Source: Brevundimonas sp. SGAir0440
Lineage (GTDB): Bacteria > Pseudomonadota > Alphaproteobacteria > Caulobacterales > Caulobacteraceae
Assembly: GCF_005484585.1 (NCBI RefSeq)
Contig: NZ_CP039435.1
Location: 1,116,001-1,180,000 of the forward strand
Length of the DNA: 64,000 bases
Direction of reading: 5' to 3'
Position numbers and translations under genes: made by a program. The notes below the pieces were generated by a model. The model was not told where the DNA came from, did no database searches, and was given only the letters and a program-made list of their open reading frames with translations. Positions 47,738 through 55,953 of this stretch are shown here, piece after piece (positions within the stretch are counted from its first letter, which is position 1; the number at the start of each line of letters is the position of its first letter).

Positions 47738-48012
47738 ACGGCGTGCGGGGCGAGGCCGCGGTGATCCTGGCCGGCGTGCGGCGTCGGGCCTGTCTGACGC
47801 TGGGGGCGCTGGCGGAGATCGAGACGGGGCTGGGCGTCGATGGGATGGCGGCGATCGCAGAGCGAATGAAGACGCTGTCGGCGCGGGATCTGATGGTGGT
47901 GCTGGCGGCGGTCTTGCGCGGGGGCGGGGAGGTCGAGCCGGAGGTGGCGGCGGTCGATCCGCGCGAAGCGGCGGTCGCGGTGGCGCAGGCGTTTGCGGCC
48001 GCTGCACGATGA
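47734..48012 (+). CDS. GTA tail assembly chaperone (g10)
   Basis: The 92-residue protein (GVRRRACLTLGALAEIETGLG, then RMKTLSARDLMVVLAAVLRGGG) belongs to the GTA gene 10 family, a tail assembly protein. ATGA overlaps join it to g9 upstream and g10.1 downstream. No domain beyond the family signature is visible. Confidence 0.85.
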   Translation: MNGVRGEAAVILAGVRRRACLTLGALAEIETGLGVDGMAAIAERMKTLSARDLMVVLAAVLRGGGEVEPEVAAVDPREAAVAVAQAFAAAAR

Positions 48013-48185
48013 CCCCGTGGGGCGAGATGTTGCGGCTAGCGGCGGCGATGGGCGTGGCGCCCGAGGCGTTCTGGCGGCTGTCGTTGAAGGAGTGGCGGAT
48101 GTTGACGCAGGCGCCGCGCGGCACGGCCCCTTTGGGACGCGAGGGGCTTGCGCGATTGATGGAGGGTTGGCCGGATGGCGGATGA
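48009..48185 (+). CDS. Short GTA tail chaperone (g10.1)
   Basis: A 58-residue protein starts at the ATG overlapping the g10 stop (ATGA) and ends at TGA 48183-48185, overlapping the tape-measure start by 11 bases. Sequence: WGEMLRLAAAMGVAPEAFWR, LSLKEWRMLTQAP, EGLARLMEGWPDG. The Trp-rich LKEW segment is the signature of the small GTA tail protein family (TIGR02216-like). Its partner is probably g10 in a chaperone pair for the tape measure. Confidence 0.82.
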   Translation: MTPWGEMLRLAAAMGVAPEAFWRLSLKEWRMLTQAPRGTAPLGREGLARLMEGWPDGG

Positions 48186-48699
48186 GTTCGGGCGAGACGG
48201 GATCGATCAGGTCGCGCTGAGAGCGGCCGAAGCCGGGGCGGCGCTGGAGGCGTTGAAGGCGCCCGCGCAGGAGGCGGCGGACGCCATCGAAGCGGCGTTC
48301 GGGCGGGCGGGCGACAGCCTGACGCGATCGCTGGCGCGGGCGGCGGCGGACGGGGAGGTGTCCCTGGCGGAACTGGCGCGGGCGGTGCTGAATGCGGTCA
48401 ATGCGGCGGCCGGGGCGAACGGCGGCGGCTTGAGCGCGGCGATCCAGTCGGTGATGTCCAGTTTCGGCGGGGCGCGGGCGGACGGCGGGCCGGTGCTGGG
48501 CGGCGCCGCCTATCTGGTCGGCGAGCGCGGGCCGGAGGTGTTCCGACCGGCGACGGGCGGCGAGATCGGGCCGGTCGGCGGCGGGGGCGTGACGGTCAAT
48601 GTGGCGGTGGACGGCGGGGCGCCGGCCCTGCTGCGGTCCGAGGCGCAGATCGCCCAGATGCTGGCGCGGGCCGTCAGCCTGGGCGCCAGGCGGATGTGA
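48175..48699 (+). CDS. GTA tape measure protein (g11)
   Basis: The 174-residue protein is a short tape measure, as in GTAs with very short tails: helical N-terminus (LRAAEAGAALEALKAPAQEAADAIEAAFG), then a Gly/Ala-rich part with the conserved GGPVLGGAAYLVGERGPEVFRP motif of phage tape-measure C-termini, ending VNVAVDGGAPALLRSEAQIAQML. The start at 48175 overlaps g10.1. Confidence 0.87.
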   Translation: MADEFGRDGIDQVALRAAEAGAALEALKAPAQEAADAIEAAFGRAGDSLTRSLARAAADGEVSLAELARAVLNAVNAAAGANGGGLSAAIQSVMSSFGGARADGGPVLGGAAYLVGERGPEVFRPATGGEIGPVGGGGVTVNVAVDGGAPALLRSEAQIAQMLARAVSLGARRM

Positions 48700-48709
48700 C
48701 GACGGGTGG

Positions 48710-48797
48710 ATGGTGAGTGGTGAATCGTGATTGGGGATGCGGTGTTGGCAAACGCGCCACCTTCCGCTCACGATTCACGCATCACGATTCACCCGTG
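48710..48797. repeat. Heptad hairpin repeat, copy E
   Basis: GGTGAGTGGTGAATCGTGAT (48712-48731) is complementary to CACGATTCACGCATCACGATTCACC (48770-48793 region) around a 40-bp spacer. It lies after the tape-measure stop, where the antisense DUF805 genes begin. GANTC sites: 48722, 48772 and 48786. Confidence 0.88.
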
Positions 48798-48802
48798 AAA
48801 GT

Positions 48803-49516
48803 TCACTCGCCCTTCGGGTTCGGGCCGAAGCGGTTCTCGCCCTTCTGGCTGTCGACCAGACCGATCCACAGCAGGAAGGCCAGGCCCAGCAGGCCAGCGA
48901 TCGCGAACAGGCCGAAGGCCGGGCCCATCAGGGCGAAGACGGCGGCCGGGTTGCCCTCGTAGTAGTCCTCCGAATAGCCGTTGGCGACGTGGGCGGCGAT
49001 GATCATGGCGAAGCCGGCGATGACGGCCACGACCGAGCCGACCCAGGGAATGGCGATCAGCCAGCCGGTCTTGCCCATGTCGTGCAGGCGCTTCACCGAA
49101 ATGGCCAGGTTGGGCCATATCAGGACCAGGCCGAACAGGTTGATGATCGGGATCCAGCTGATGACAACGTTGACGCCCAGCAGGATCAGCCAGCCGATCC
49201 AGAAATGGCTGCGGCGGATGCGACCCTCGAAGGACAGGAACAGCTTCTGCCAGTCGAAACCGGCGACAGCGGTCGAGGTCGAGCTGGCGTAACCGCCGGC
49301 GACGCCGGTTGTGGTCGGCGAACCCGCCAGAATCAGGATCTGGGTGGCGGCGGCGCCTTCGGGGACGAAGTCGACGCGGACGCCGGCGGCGGGCACGGCG
49401 GGCGATTGCAGCGCGGCCGAGGTGAAGTCGTAACGGGCGCCGTCGTCGCCGCTGATCAGACCGACGCCGGTCGAGGCGTCGTAGCTGAGAATTTCACCGC
49501 GCACTGAGATCTCCAT
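48803..49516 (-). CDS. DUF805 membrane protein with N-terminal cold-shock-like domain, copy 1
   Basis: The 237-residue protein has an N-terminal domain (VRGEILSYDASTGVGLISGDDGARYDFTSAA) like an OB-fold cold-shock module, a Gly/Ser linker and a DUF805 membrane domain with about four helices and the signature SVKRLHDMGKTGWL. Function unknown. A paralogue lies next at 49583. Both are antisense to the GTA genes, between g11 and g12. Confidence 0.82.
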   Translation of the reverse strand: MEISVRGEILSYDASTGVGLISGDDGARYDFTSAALQSPAVPAAGVRVDFVPEGAAATQILILAGSPTTTGVAGGYASSTSTAVAGFDWQKLFLSFEGRIRRSHFWIGWLILLGVNVVISWIPIINLFGLVLIWPNLAISVKRLHDMGKTGWLIAIPWVGSVVAVIAGFAMIIAAHVANGYSEDYYEGNPAAVFALMGPAFGLFAIAGLLGLAFLLWIGLVDSQKGENRFGPNPKGE

Positions 49517-49582
49517 GACTGGCGCCACGTCCGGCGCGGCGGCAACATTGCCGACCCGTGCAATCCCAGCAACCCGAAAAGG

Positions 49583-50245
49583 TCAAGCTGGCCGATCCTG
49601 ACGCGTTTGTAATGCGGGCGATCCCTTGGGCGGCGCACCGTGGACGTTCGCGTCGGGCTGCGAGGGCAGGAGGCTGACGATGAAGGTGAACAGGCCGCCG
49701 ACATAGGGGACGAGGCTGATCAGGATCAGCCAGCCGCTGAGCCCGACATCGTGGAAGCGGCGGATGGTGACGCAGACGTAGGGAACAATCAGCGCGAAAT
49801 AGACCAGGGCGACGATGCAGATCCAGGCGACGCCCCAGGCCTCCATATCGTAGCCGGCCTCGGCATCGAGGACGGCAAGGCCGATGATCGGCATGAAGGC
49901 GAGCATCAGGATCAGGAAGTGGAACAGGGCGAAGGACCAGTATTCCTTTCGCCGCGCCCGGCCGTGGCCCTCGATATAGAGGTCGGTGACGCACCGGACG
50001 AAATAGCCCCACACGCCCAGGTCCGGTTCGGGGGCGTATAGGGCCGGCCCCAGAGGGCCGTCACGCAGGACCATCAGGCTGAGCGCCTGGGCGTCCTGAA
50101 CCACGAAATCGACGCGGCGGCCGGGTTCGAGACCGGCGGCGGCCGAGGTGAAAGCGTAGCGCTGCAAGTCGTCGCCGCTGATCAACCCCTCGCCGGTCGT
50201 GGGATCGTAGCTGAGAATTTCGCCGCGCAAGGCCGTGTCTCGCAA
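49583..50245 (-). CDS. DUF805 membrane protein with N-terminal cold-shock-like domain, copy 2
   Basis: Similar to copy 1: LRGEILSYDPTTGEGLISGDD at the N-terminus, then four predicted helices and IRRFHDVGLSGWLILIS. No ATG lies at the expected start; TTG at 50245 fits alignment with copy 1 and avoids overlap with the upstream gene, but an earlier start cannot be excluded. The duplicate pair is 66 bp apart on the same strand. Confidence 0.75.
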   Translation of the reverse strand: MRDTALRGEILSYDPTTGEGLISGDDLQRYAFTSAAAGLEPGRRVDFVVQDAQALSLMVLRDGPLGPALYAPEPDLGVWGYFVRCVTDLYIEGHGRARRKEYWSFALFHFLILMLAFMPIIGLAVLDAEAGYDMEAWGVAWICIVALVYFALIVPYVCVTIRRFHDVGLSGWLILISLVPYVGGLFTFIVSLLPSQPDANVHGAPPKGSPALQTRQDRPA

Positions 50246-50314
50246 AGACGCGGCAGGGGCGCCGCCGCCAAGGTGTGGACCGGGCGGGCGGCATTGCACA
50301 ACAGGAGAGTGTTG

Positions 50315-50935
50315 ATGGACGCCTTTCACGAGGTGCGCCTGCCCGCGCGGCTGGCGTTCGGTTCGACCGGCGGGGTGGAGCGAAGGACGGAGATCACGAT
50401 GCTGGCGTCGGAGTTCGAGCGGCGCTCCACGCCCTGGGCGCTGGGGCGCAGACGGTATCTGATCGGGGCGAACCTGAGGTCGCTGGACGACATGGCCGAG
50501 CTGGTCGCCTTCTTCGAGGCGCGGCGGGGGCGGCTGTACGGGTTCCGGTTCAAGGACTTCGCCGATTTCAAATCATGCGCGCCGGGCGGGGTGGTGGCGG
50601 CGGCCGATCAGGTGCTGGGCGTGGGCGACGGGGTTCGGACCGCGTTCGATCTGGTGAAGCGCTACGGCGATGTGGAGCGGTCGATCGTCAAGCCGGTCGA
50701 GGGATCGGTGCGGATTGCAGTCGGCGGTGTCGAGACGACGGCCTTCGCGGTCGACTTCGCGACCGGGCGGGTGACGCTGGAGCGCGCGCCGGAGGCGGTC
50801 GTCGCGGTGACGGCTGGGTTTCAGTTCGACACGCCGGTGCGGTTCGACTCGGACCGGATCGAGACGACGCTGGAGAGCTTCGAGGCCGGACGGATGGCGG
50901 CGGTTCCGCTGATCGAGGTTCGGACGGGCGCGTGA
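50315..50935 (+). CDS. GTA distal tail protein (g12), DUF2460
   Basis: The 206-residue protein matches DUF2460: FHEVRLPARLAFGSTGGVERRTEI, ELVAFFEARRGRLYGFRFKDFADF, RIETTLESFEAGRMAAVPLIEVR. It would form the hexameric distal tail ring. AGGAGA precedes the ATG at 50315. It begins 70 bp from the antisense DUF805 genes, so its promoter or read-through must cross them. Confidence 0.9.
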   Translation: MDAFHEVRLPARLAFGSTGGVERRTEITMLASEFERRSTPWALGRRRYLIGANLRSLDDMAELVAFFEARRGRLYGFRFKDFADFKSCAPGGVVAAADQVLGVGDGVRTAFDLVKRYGDVERSIVKPVEGSVRIAVGGVETTAFAVDFATGRVTLERAPEAVVAVTAGFQFDTPVRFDSDRIETTLESFEAGRMAAVPLIEVRTGA

Positions 50936-51008
50936 GGGGTGACTCGTGAATCGTGACTGGGGCGGGAGCACGCCCGGCAAGGTCACGAGTCACGGCTCAC
51001 GATTCACG
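50934..51008. repeat. Heptad hairpin repeat, copy F
   Basis: GTGACTCGTGAATCGTGACT (50939-50957) is complementary in parts to GTCACGAGTCACG and CTCACGATTCACG (50982-51006). It starts at the g12 stop codon and ends before the g13 start. Four GANTC sites lie in 65 bp (50941, 50948, 50987, 51001). Confidence 0.9.
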
Positions 51009-51028
51009 CCCTCATGGCGAGGACGACG

Positions 51029-51676
51029 ATGAGGAACATGACGGAAGAAATGGCCGCCCGCATCGAGAGCGGGGCGGCGACGCTGTGCCATGTCTGGCGG
51101 CTGCAACGGGCCGACGGCGTGGCGATGGGGTTCACCGATCACGACCGGGACCTGATGGTGGACGGGGTCGTCTGTCAGGCGGCGAGCGGCTGGACGGCGG
51201 GGGCGGGCGAGAGCGCGGTCGGGCTGGTGGCGGGGGTGGTTTCAGCGGCGGGCGTGCTGGACGACGCGGCGATCACTGAAGGGGATGTGGCGGCGGGTCT
51301 GTTCGATGCGGCGACGGTCGAACTGTGGCGCGTGGACTGGGCGCGGCCTGATCTGAAGGTGCGGCTGTGGTCGGGGGCGCTGGCGAAGATCCGGCGGCAG
51401 GGGGAAAGCTTCGTCGCCGAGCTTGAAGGGCCGCTAGCCAAGCTGGAGCGAGTGGTCGGGCGGACCTATGGGCGGATGTGCGATGCGCGGCTGGGAGACC
51501 AGAGATGCGGGGTCGCGGCGCCGGCGGGGCGGGTCTGCGACAAGCGGTGGGAGACCTGCGTCGGGACGTTCGGGAATGGCGCGAACTTTCGCGGATTTCC
51601 GGACGTGCCGGGGGACGATTTCCTGACGGCCTATCCGGCCGGAAGTGCGCGCAACGACGGCGGGAGCCGGCGGTGA
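51029..51676 (+). CDS. GTA hub protein (g13), DUF2163 / BR0599 family
   Basis: The 215-residue protein matches GTA g13: ESGAATLCHVWRLQRADGV, MGFTDHDRDLMVDGV, YGRMCDARLGDQRCGVAAPA with the conserved Cys residues, and CDKRWETCVGTFGNGANFRGFPDVPG, which ends with a Cys-containing metal site (FeS in the Rhodobacter homologue by my recollection). The start at 51029 is chosen for GAGGA at good spacing; 51014 and 51038 are alternatives. GTGA overlap with g14. Confidence 0.88.
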   Translation: MRNMTEEMAARIESGAATLCHVWRLQRADGVAMGFTDHDRDLMVDGVVCQAASGWTAGAGESAVGLVAGVVSAAGVLDDAAITEGDVAAGLFDAATVELWRVDWARPDLKVRLWSGALAKIRRQGESFVAELEGPLAKLERVVGRTYGRMCDARLGDQRCGVAAPAGRVCDKRWETCVGTFGNGANFRGFPDVPGDDFLTAYPAGSARNDGGSRR

Positions 51677-52161
51677 ACGGGAGTGCGGTGGTGGTGTCCG
51701 CCCGGTCCTGGCTCGGCACGCCGTATCGGCATCAGGCCAGCGTGAAGGGCGTGGGCGCGGACTGTCTGGGCTTGGTGCGCGGGGTGTGGCGCGAGGTGGC
51801 AGGCGAGGAGCCGCAGGTCCTGCCGGCCTATTCGGCGGACTGGGCCGAGGTCGGCGGGCGCGAGACGCTGCTGGAGGCGGCGGCGCGGTGGATGCGGCCG
51901 GTTGCGGTCGATCAGATGCGGCCGGGCGATGTGTTGCTGTTTCGCATGTCGCCGGGGGCGGCGGTGAAGCACTGCGCCATCCTGAGCGAGCTCGACGGAC
52001 CGGAGCCGAGGATGATCCACGCCTATTGGGGACGCGCGGTGGTCGAGAGCTGGATGGGCGTGTGGTGGCGAAGACGGCTGGCGGCCGTGTTCCGGTTTCC
52101 TGTCCCCGGTTCGGCCTCGGCGGCGTGCGCCGCCTCGTTGACCGAGGATGACGGAGTTTAA
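51673..52161 (+). CDS. GTA tail peptidase (g14), NlpC/P60 family
   Basis: The 162-residue protein has the NlpC/P60 triad: Cys in GVGADCLGLVRGVW, His in AVKHCAILSE, and a third polar residue (likely the His of MIHAYWGRA). It probably cuts peptidoglycan cross-links at tail attachment. GTG start overlaps the g13 stop. All motifs are intact. Confidence 0.9.
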   Translation: MNGSAVVVSARSWLGTPYRHQASVKGVGADCLGLVRGVWREVAGEEPQVLPAYSADWAEVGGRETLLEAAARWMRPVAVDQMRPGDVLLFRMSPGAAVKHCAILSELDGPEPRMIHAYWGRAVVESWMGVWWRRRLAAVFRFPVPGSASAACAASLTEDDGV

Positions 52162-52165
52162 AGGC

Positions 52166-53905
52166 ATGGCGCAAGTCGTTTTGAGCGCGGTCGGGCAGTC
52201 GGTCGGCGGGCCGGTCGGGCGGATGATCGGCGCGACCCTTGGGCGGGCGATCGACAATCGGGTGGTGGGGTCGCTGGGTCCGGCGCGGCAGGTGGGGCCG
52301 AGGCTGGAGACGTTGAAGGTCCAGGGGACAGCGGAAGGCGCGCCGATGGCCTGCGTCTTCGGACGGGCGCGGGTGACGGGTCAGGTGATCTGGGCGGCGC
52401 GGTTCCTGGAAGGCAAGAACAAGGGACGGGCGGGCAAGGGTGGTCCGAAGACGGTCGACTATGTCTATTCGCTGAGCTTCGCCGTGGCGCTTTGCGAAGG
52501 CGAGATCGACGGGGTCGGGCGGGTCTGGGCCGACGGGCGTCTGATGGACATGACCGGCGTGGTGATGCGGGTGCATCGCGGGGGCGAGGACCAGACGGCG
52601 GATCCGCTGATCGAGGCGGTGGAACGTGATGCGCCCGCCTATCGCGGGACGGCCTATGTGGTGTTCGAGGACCTGCCGCTGGGGCCGTTCGGGGACCGGG
52701 TTCCTCAGCTGAGTTTCGAGGTGTTCCGGCGGCCGAGGGGGCAGGCGCCCCGGCTGGAGGATATGCTGGAGGGGGTGTGTCTGATCCCCGGCGCCGGGGA
52801 GTTCGCCCTGGCGACCGAGGCGGTGTTGCGCCGCGAGGGGCTGACGCGGACGACGGCGGAGAATGTGCATAACGGCGAAGGGCGGGCGGACCTGCTGGTC
52901 TCGCTGGATCAGCTTCAGGCGCAACTGCCGAACCTGAAGCGGGTCAGTCTGGTGGTCGGGTGGTTCGGCGGCGATCTGAGGGCGGGCGAATGCCGCGTGC
53001 GGCCGGGCGTGGAGCGGCGCGACAAGCCGACCGAGCCGATGGACTGGTCCGTGGCGGGGGTGGGGCGCGCAGACGCCTATGTCGTCAGTCAGGCGGACGG
53101 GGCGCCGGCCTACGGCGGGACGCCGTCGGACGGGAGCGTGCGTCAGGCGATCCGCGAGCTGAAGGCGCGGGGGCTGGAAGTGACCCTGTATCCGTTCGTC
53201 TTCATGGACTGCCCCGGCTATCCGTGGCGGGGGCGTGTGGCGGGCGTCGATGGAGCGGGGGCGACGTCGGAGATCGCGGCGCTGTTCGGCGGCAGCGAGG
53301 ATTGGGGGCTGCGGCGGATGGCGCTGCACTATGCCCGGATCGCAGCGGATGAGGGGGCGGACGGCCTGTTGATCGGGTCGGAGATGCGCGGCGTGACCTG
53401 GACGCGGGATGCGGCCGGGGGTTTTCCCGCGGTCGATCAGTTCCGGGCGCTGGCGGCGGAGTGTCGGGCGGTGGTCGGGCCGGGCGTGAAACTGTCCTAT
53501 GCGGCGGACTGGAGCGAATATTTTGGGCGGCAGACGGGCGGGGAGGTGGTGTTCCATCTCGATCCGCTGTGGGCCGACGCGAACATCGATCATGTGTCGA
53601 TCGACTGGTATCCGCCGCTGAGCGACTGGCGAACGGGCGACGGTGGCGTGGATGCGGCGACGTTCGGCGGGGCGGCGGATCCGGCCTATCTGGCGGCGGG
53701 CGTCGCGGGCGGGGACGGGTTCGACTGGTATTACGCCAGCACGGCGGATCGGGCGGCGCAGGTCAGGACGCCCATCGTCGACGGGGCGTATGGCGAGGAC
53801 TGGGTGTTTCGGCCCAAGGACCTGAAGGGCTGGTGGTCAAACCCGCACCATGACCGGCCGGGCGGGGTGCGGAGTGCTGTGCCAACAGCCTGGATCCGGG
53901 GATGA
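52166..53905 (+). pseudogene. GTA tail megatron (g15), segment 1 (GTA TIM-barrel part)
   Basis: The first 579 residues begin LSAVGQSVGGPVGRMIGATLG and include the N-terminal phage-tail/fibre part (RFLEGKNKG ... VDYVYSLSFAVALCEGEIDG) and the GTA TIM-barrel-like domain (LEVTLYPFVFMDCPGYPW, DGLLIGSEMRGVTW, YAADWSEYFG, IDHVSIDWYPPLSDWR). The frame ends at TGA 53903-53905, after PTAWIRG. The protein sequence continues in the next frame without a gap, so one base is missing near the G-run at 53895-53900. Start at 52166, four bases after g14. Confidence 0.85.
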
Positions 53906-54798
53906 AGCCGCTGCGGTTGTCGGAGTTCGGCTGCGCGGCGGTGGACCGGGGCGGCAATGCGCCGAACCTGTTTCAGGATGTGAAGAGCAGCGAGAGCCGA
54001 CTGCCGCCGGGGTCGACCGGCGCGCGCGACGATGCGGTGCAGCGGGCGGCGCTGGAGGCTGTGCTGGGGCATTTTGCGACGGCTGAGAACAATCCGGTTT
54101 CGGAAGTCTATGGCGGGCGGATGCTGGAGGCGGCGGACGTCTGGTGCTGGGACGCGCGACCCTATCCGGCCTTTCCCGCGAGGGCCGATGTCTGGGCCGA
54201 CGCAGGGGCTTGGCGGGCCGGGCACTGGCTGAACGGACGGCTGGCGGGCGACGGGCGCGATCTGATCGAGGCGGTGCTGTCGCGAGGCGGGTTGTCGCCC
54301 GAAGAGATGGCGATCGAGGGCGTCGAGGGGGCGGCGGCCGGCTATGTCATCGACCGGCCGATGCGGACGCGCGATGCGCTGGAGCCCCTGCTGGCGGCGT
54401 TCGACGCCGTGGCGGCCGAGCGGGACGGGAAGGTCGCAGTCCTGGGGCGAGTGGAGACGGTGGTCGAGATCGCGGGCGAGGCGCTGGCTCTGCCCGACAG
54501 CGGGGCGGCGGAAACGGCGACGCGGACGCTGGAGCCCAGGGCGGGCGAGGCGCGCGTGCGGTTCATCGACGAGACGGCGGACTATCAGACCGGGGCGGTG
54601 GTCGTGCGGTCGGACGATGCGGCGGCGACGGCGGGCGGGGTCGATCTGGACTTGCCGCTGGTGTGCGGCAGCGGGCTGGCGAAGGCGGCGGCGCAGCGGG
54701 CGCTGGACGGCGAGGGTGTGGAGACGAGAACGCTGGCGCTGGGGCCGCTGGAGGCCTTGCGGCTGGAGCCAGGAGACGGGGTGCGGCTGGAGGGTTGA
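53902..54798 (+). pseudogene. GTA tail megatron (g15), segment 2
   Basis: Starting MKPLRLSEFGCAAVDRGGN and ending VRLEG, this segment continues the TIM-barrel end and the phage-tail_3-like domain (EEMAIEGVEGAAAGYVIDRPM, DALEPLLAAFDAVAAERDGK). It overlaps segment 1 by ATGA, which could allow reinitiation. It is closed by TGA 54796-54798, after which the same frame continues. Confidence 0.8.
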
Positions 54799-55863
54799 CC
54801 GGACGACTGGCGCGTGGTGCGGGTCACGTCGGACGAGACGCCATCGGCGGTGCTGGAGCCGGTGACGGCCCGGCGGGTGGTCGAGGATGACGGCGTCTGG
54901 CGCGGGGGTGAGACGCCAGTCGTGGTCGGCGCGCCGTTTCTGAGGGTATTGGACCTGCCGCCCTTGATGGGGCGTGAGGCGGACGCTCGGCCCTTGATCG
55001 CCGTGGCGGCCGAGCCTTGGCGGACGATGCGGCTGCATGCGGGGCCGACCGCAGAGACTCTGACGGCGAGGGGCGATGTGGAGACGCCGGCGACGGTCGG
55101 GGTGCTGCTCGAGGCGCTGGGGCCGGGCGTGCGGCACCGCTGGGACGAGGCCAACGCCCTGGTGGTGCGGGTCGAGGGCGAGGCGCCGCAAAGCGCGGTC
55201 GAGGCGGCGGTGCTGGGCGGCGGCAATGCGCTGGCGGTCGAGACGGTCGTAGGCTGGGAGATCGTCCAGTATCGGTCGGCGGCGCTGGTCGGGCCAAGGA
55301 CTTGGCGGCTGACGGGTCTGTTGCGCGGGCAGCAGGGGACCGAAGTGGAGATGCGGGCGGGCGCCGGGGCGGGGGGCGTCGTGGTGTTTCTGGACGACCG
55401 GCTGGCGCGCGCGGAGATCGGGCGGGGCGAGCGAGGACTGCCGCTGGTCTGTCGTGCGGGACCGGCTGGCGCTGCGCCGAGCGGTACGGGGTTCAGCGAG
55501 ACCCTGTTCGTGGCGAGGGGCGTGCATGATCGGCCGTGGTCGCCGTGCGGCCTGATGGTCGAGACGTCGGCCGAGGGTCTAGCGATCCGATGGACGCCGC
55601 GTGTGCGGCTGTTCGGCGACAGTTGGGATGGGGAACCGACAACGGTCGATTCGATGCGGTTCCGGCTGCGTGTGCGGGACGGAGATGTCGTGGTGCGGAC
55701 AATGGAGGTGGAGGGCGTGTCGGGCTTCTATGCAGCGACCGACTTGGCGGCGGACTTCCCAGAAGGCGCGACATCGATGGCGCGGATCGCCGTGGCGCAG
55801 TGGGGCGAGGGGTTCGGGTGGGGCTCAGAAGCAGAGGTGGAGGCGGAAATCCGGCGGCTCTAA
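54799..55863 (+). pseudogene. GTA tail megatron (g15), segment 3 (C-terminal domain)
   Basis: In frame with segment 2 after the TGA, this begins PDDWRVVRVTSDETPSAVLEP and contains the C-terminal GTA domain (VLLEALGPGVRHRWDEANALVV, GWEIVQYRSAALVGPRTWRLTGLLRGQQGTE, YAATDLAADFPEGAT). It is the receptor- or cell-wall-proximal tip in the Rhodobacter particle. With both lesions repaired, g15 would have about 1230 residues, near the usual 1300. Confidence 0.8.
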
Positions 55864-55953
55864 TGAAATAGGGCGGGTCCAGCCCTTTGCGCGGGGCGGG
55901 GCATGGCTTAACTGACGGCCTCTCGACCTTTTTCAGCTGGAGCGACAACGGAC

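Noticed and set aside
53890-53910. Programmed ribosomal frameshift in the megatron gene
   Set aside because: I see no slippery heptamer of the usual X-XXY-YYZ type at the junction; a lost base in a G-run is simpler, though not proven.
36393-55953. Ordinary integrated prophage with att sites
   Set aside because: No integrase, repressor, lysis genes, tRNA or direct att repeats at the edges; gene content and order are those of a GTA.
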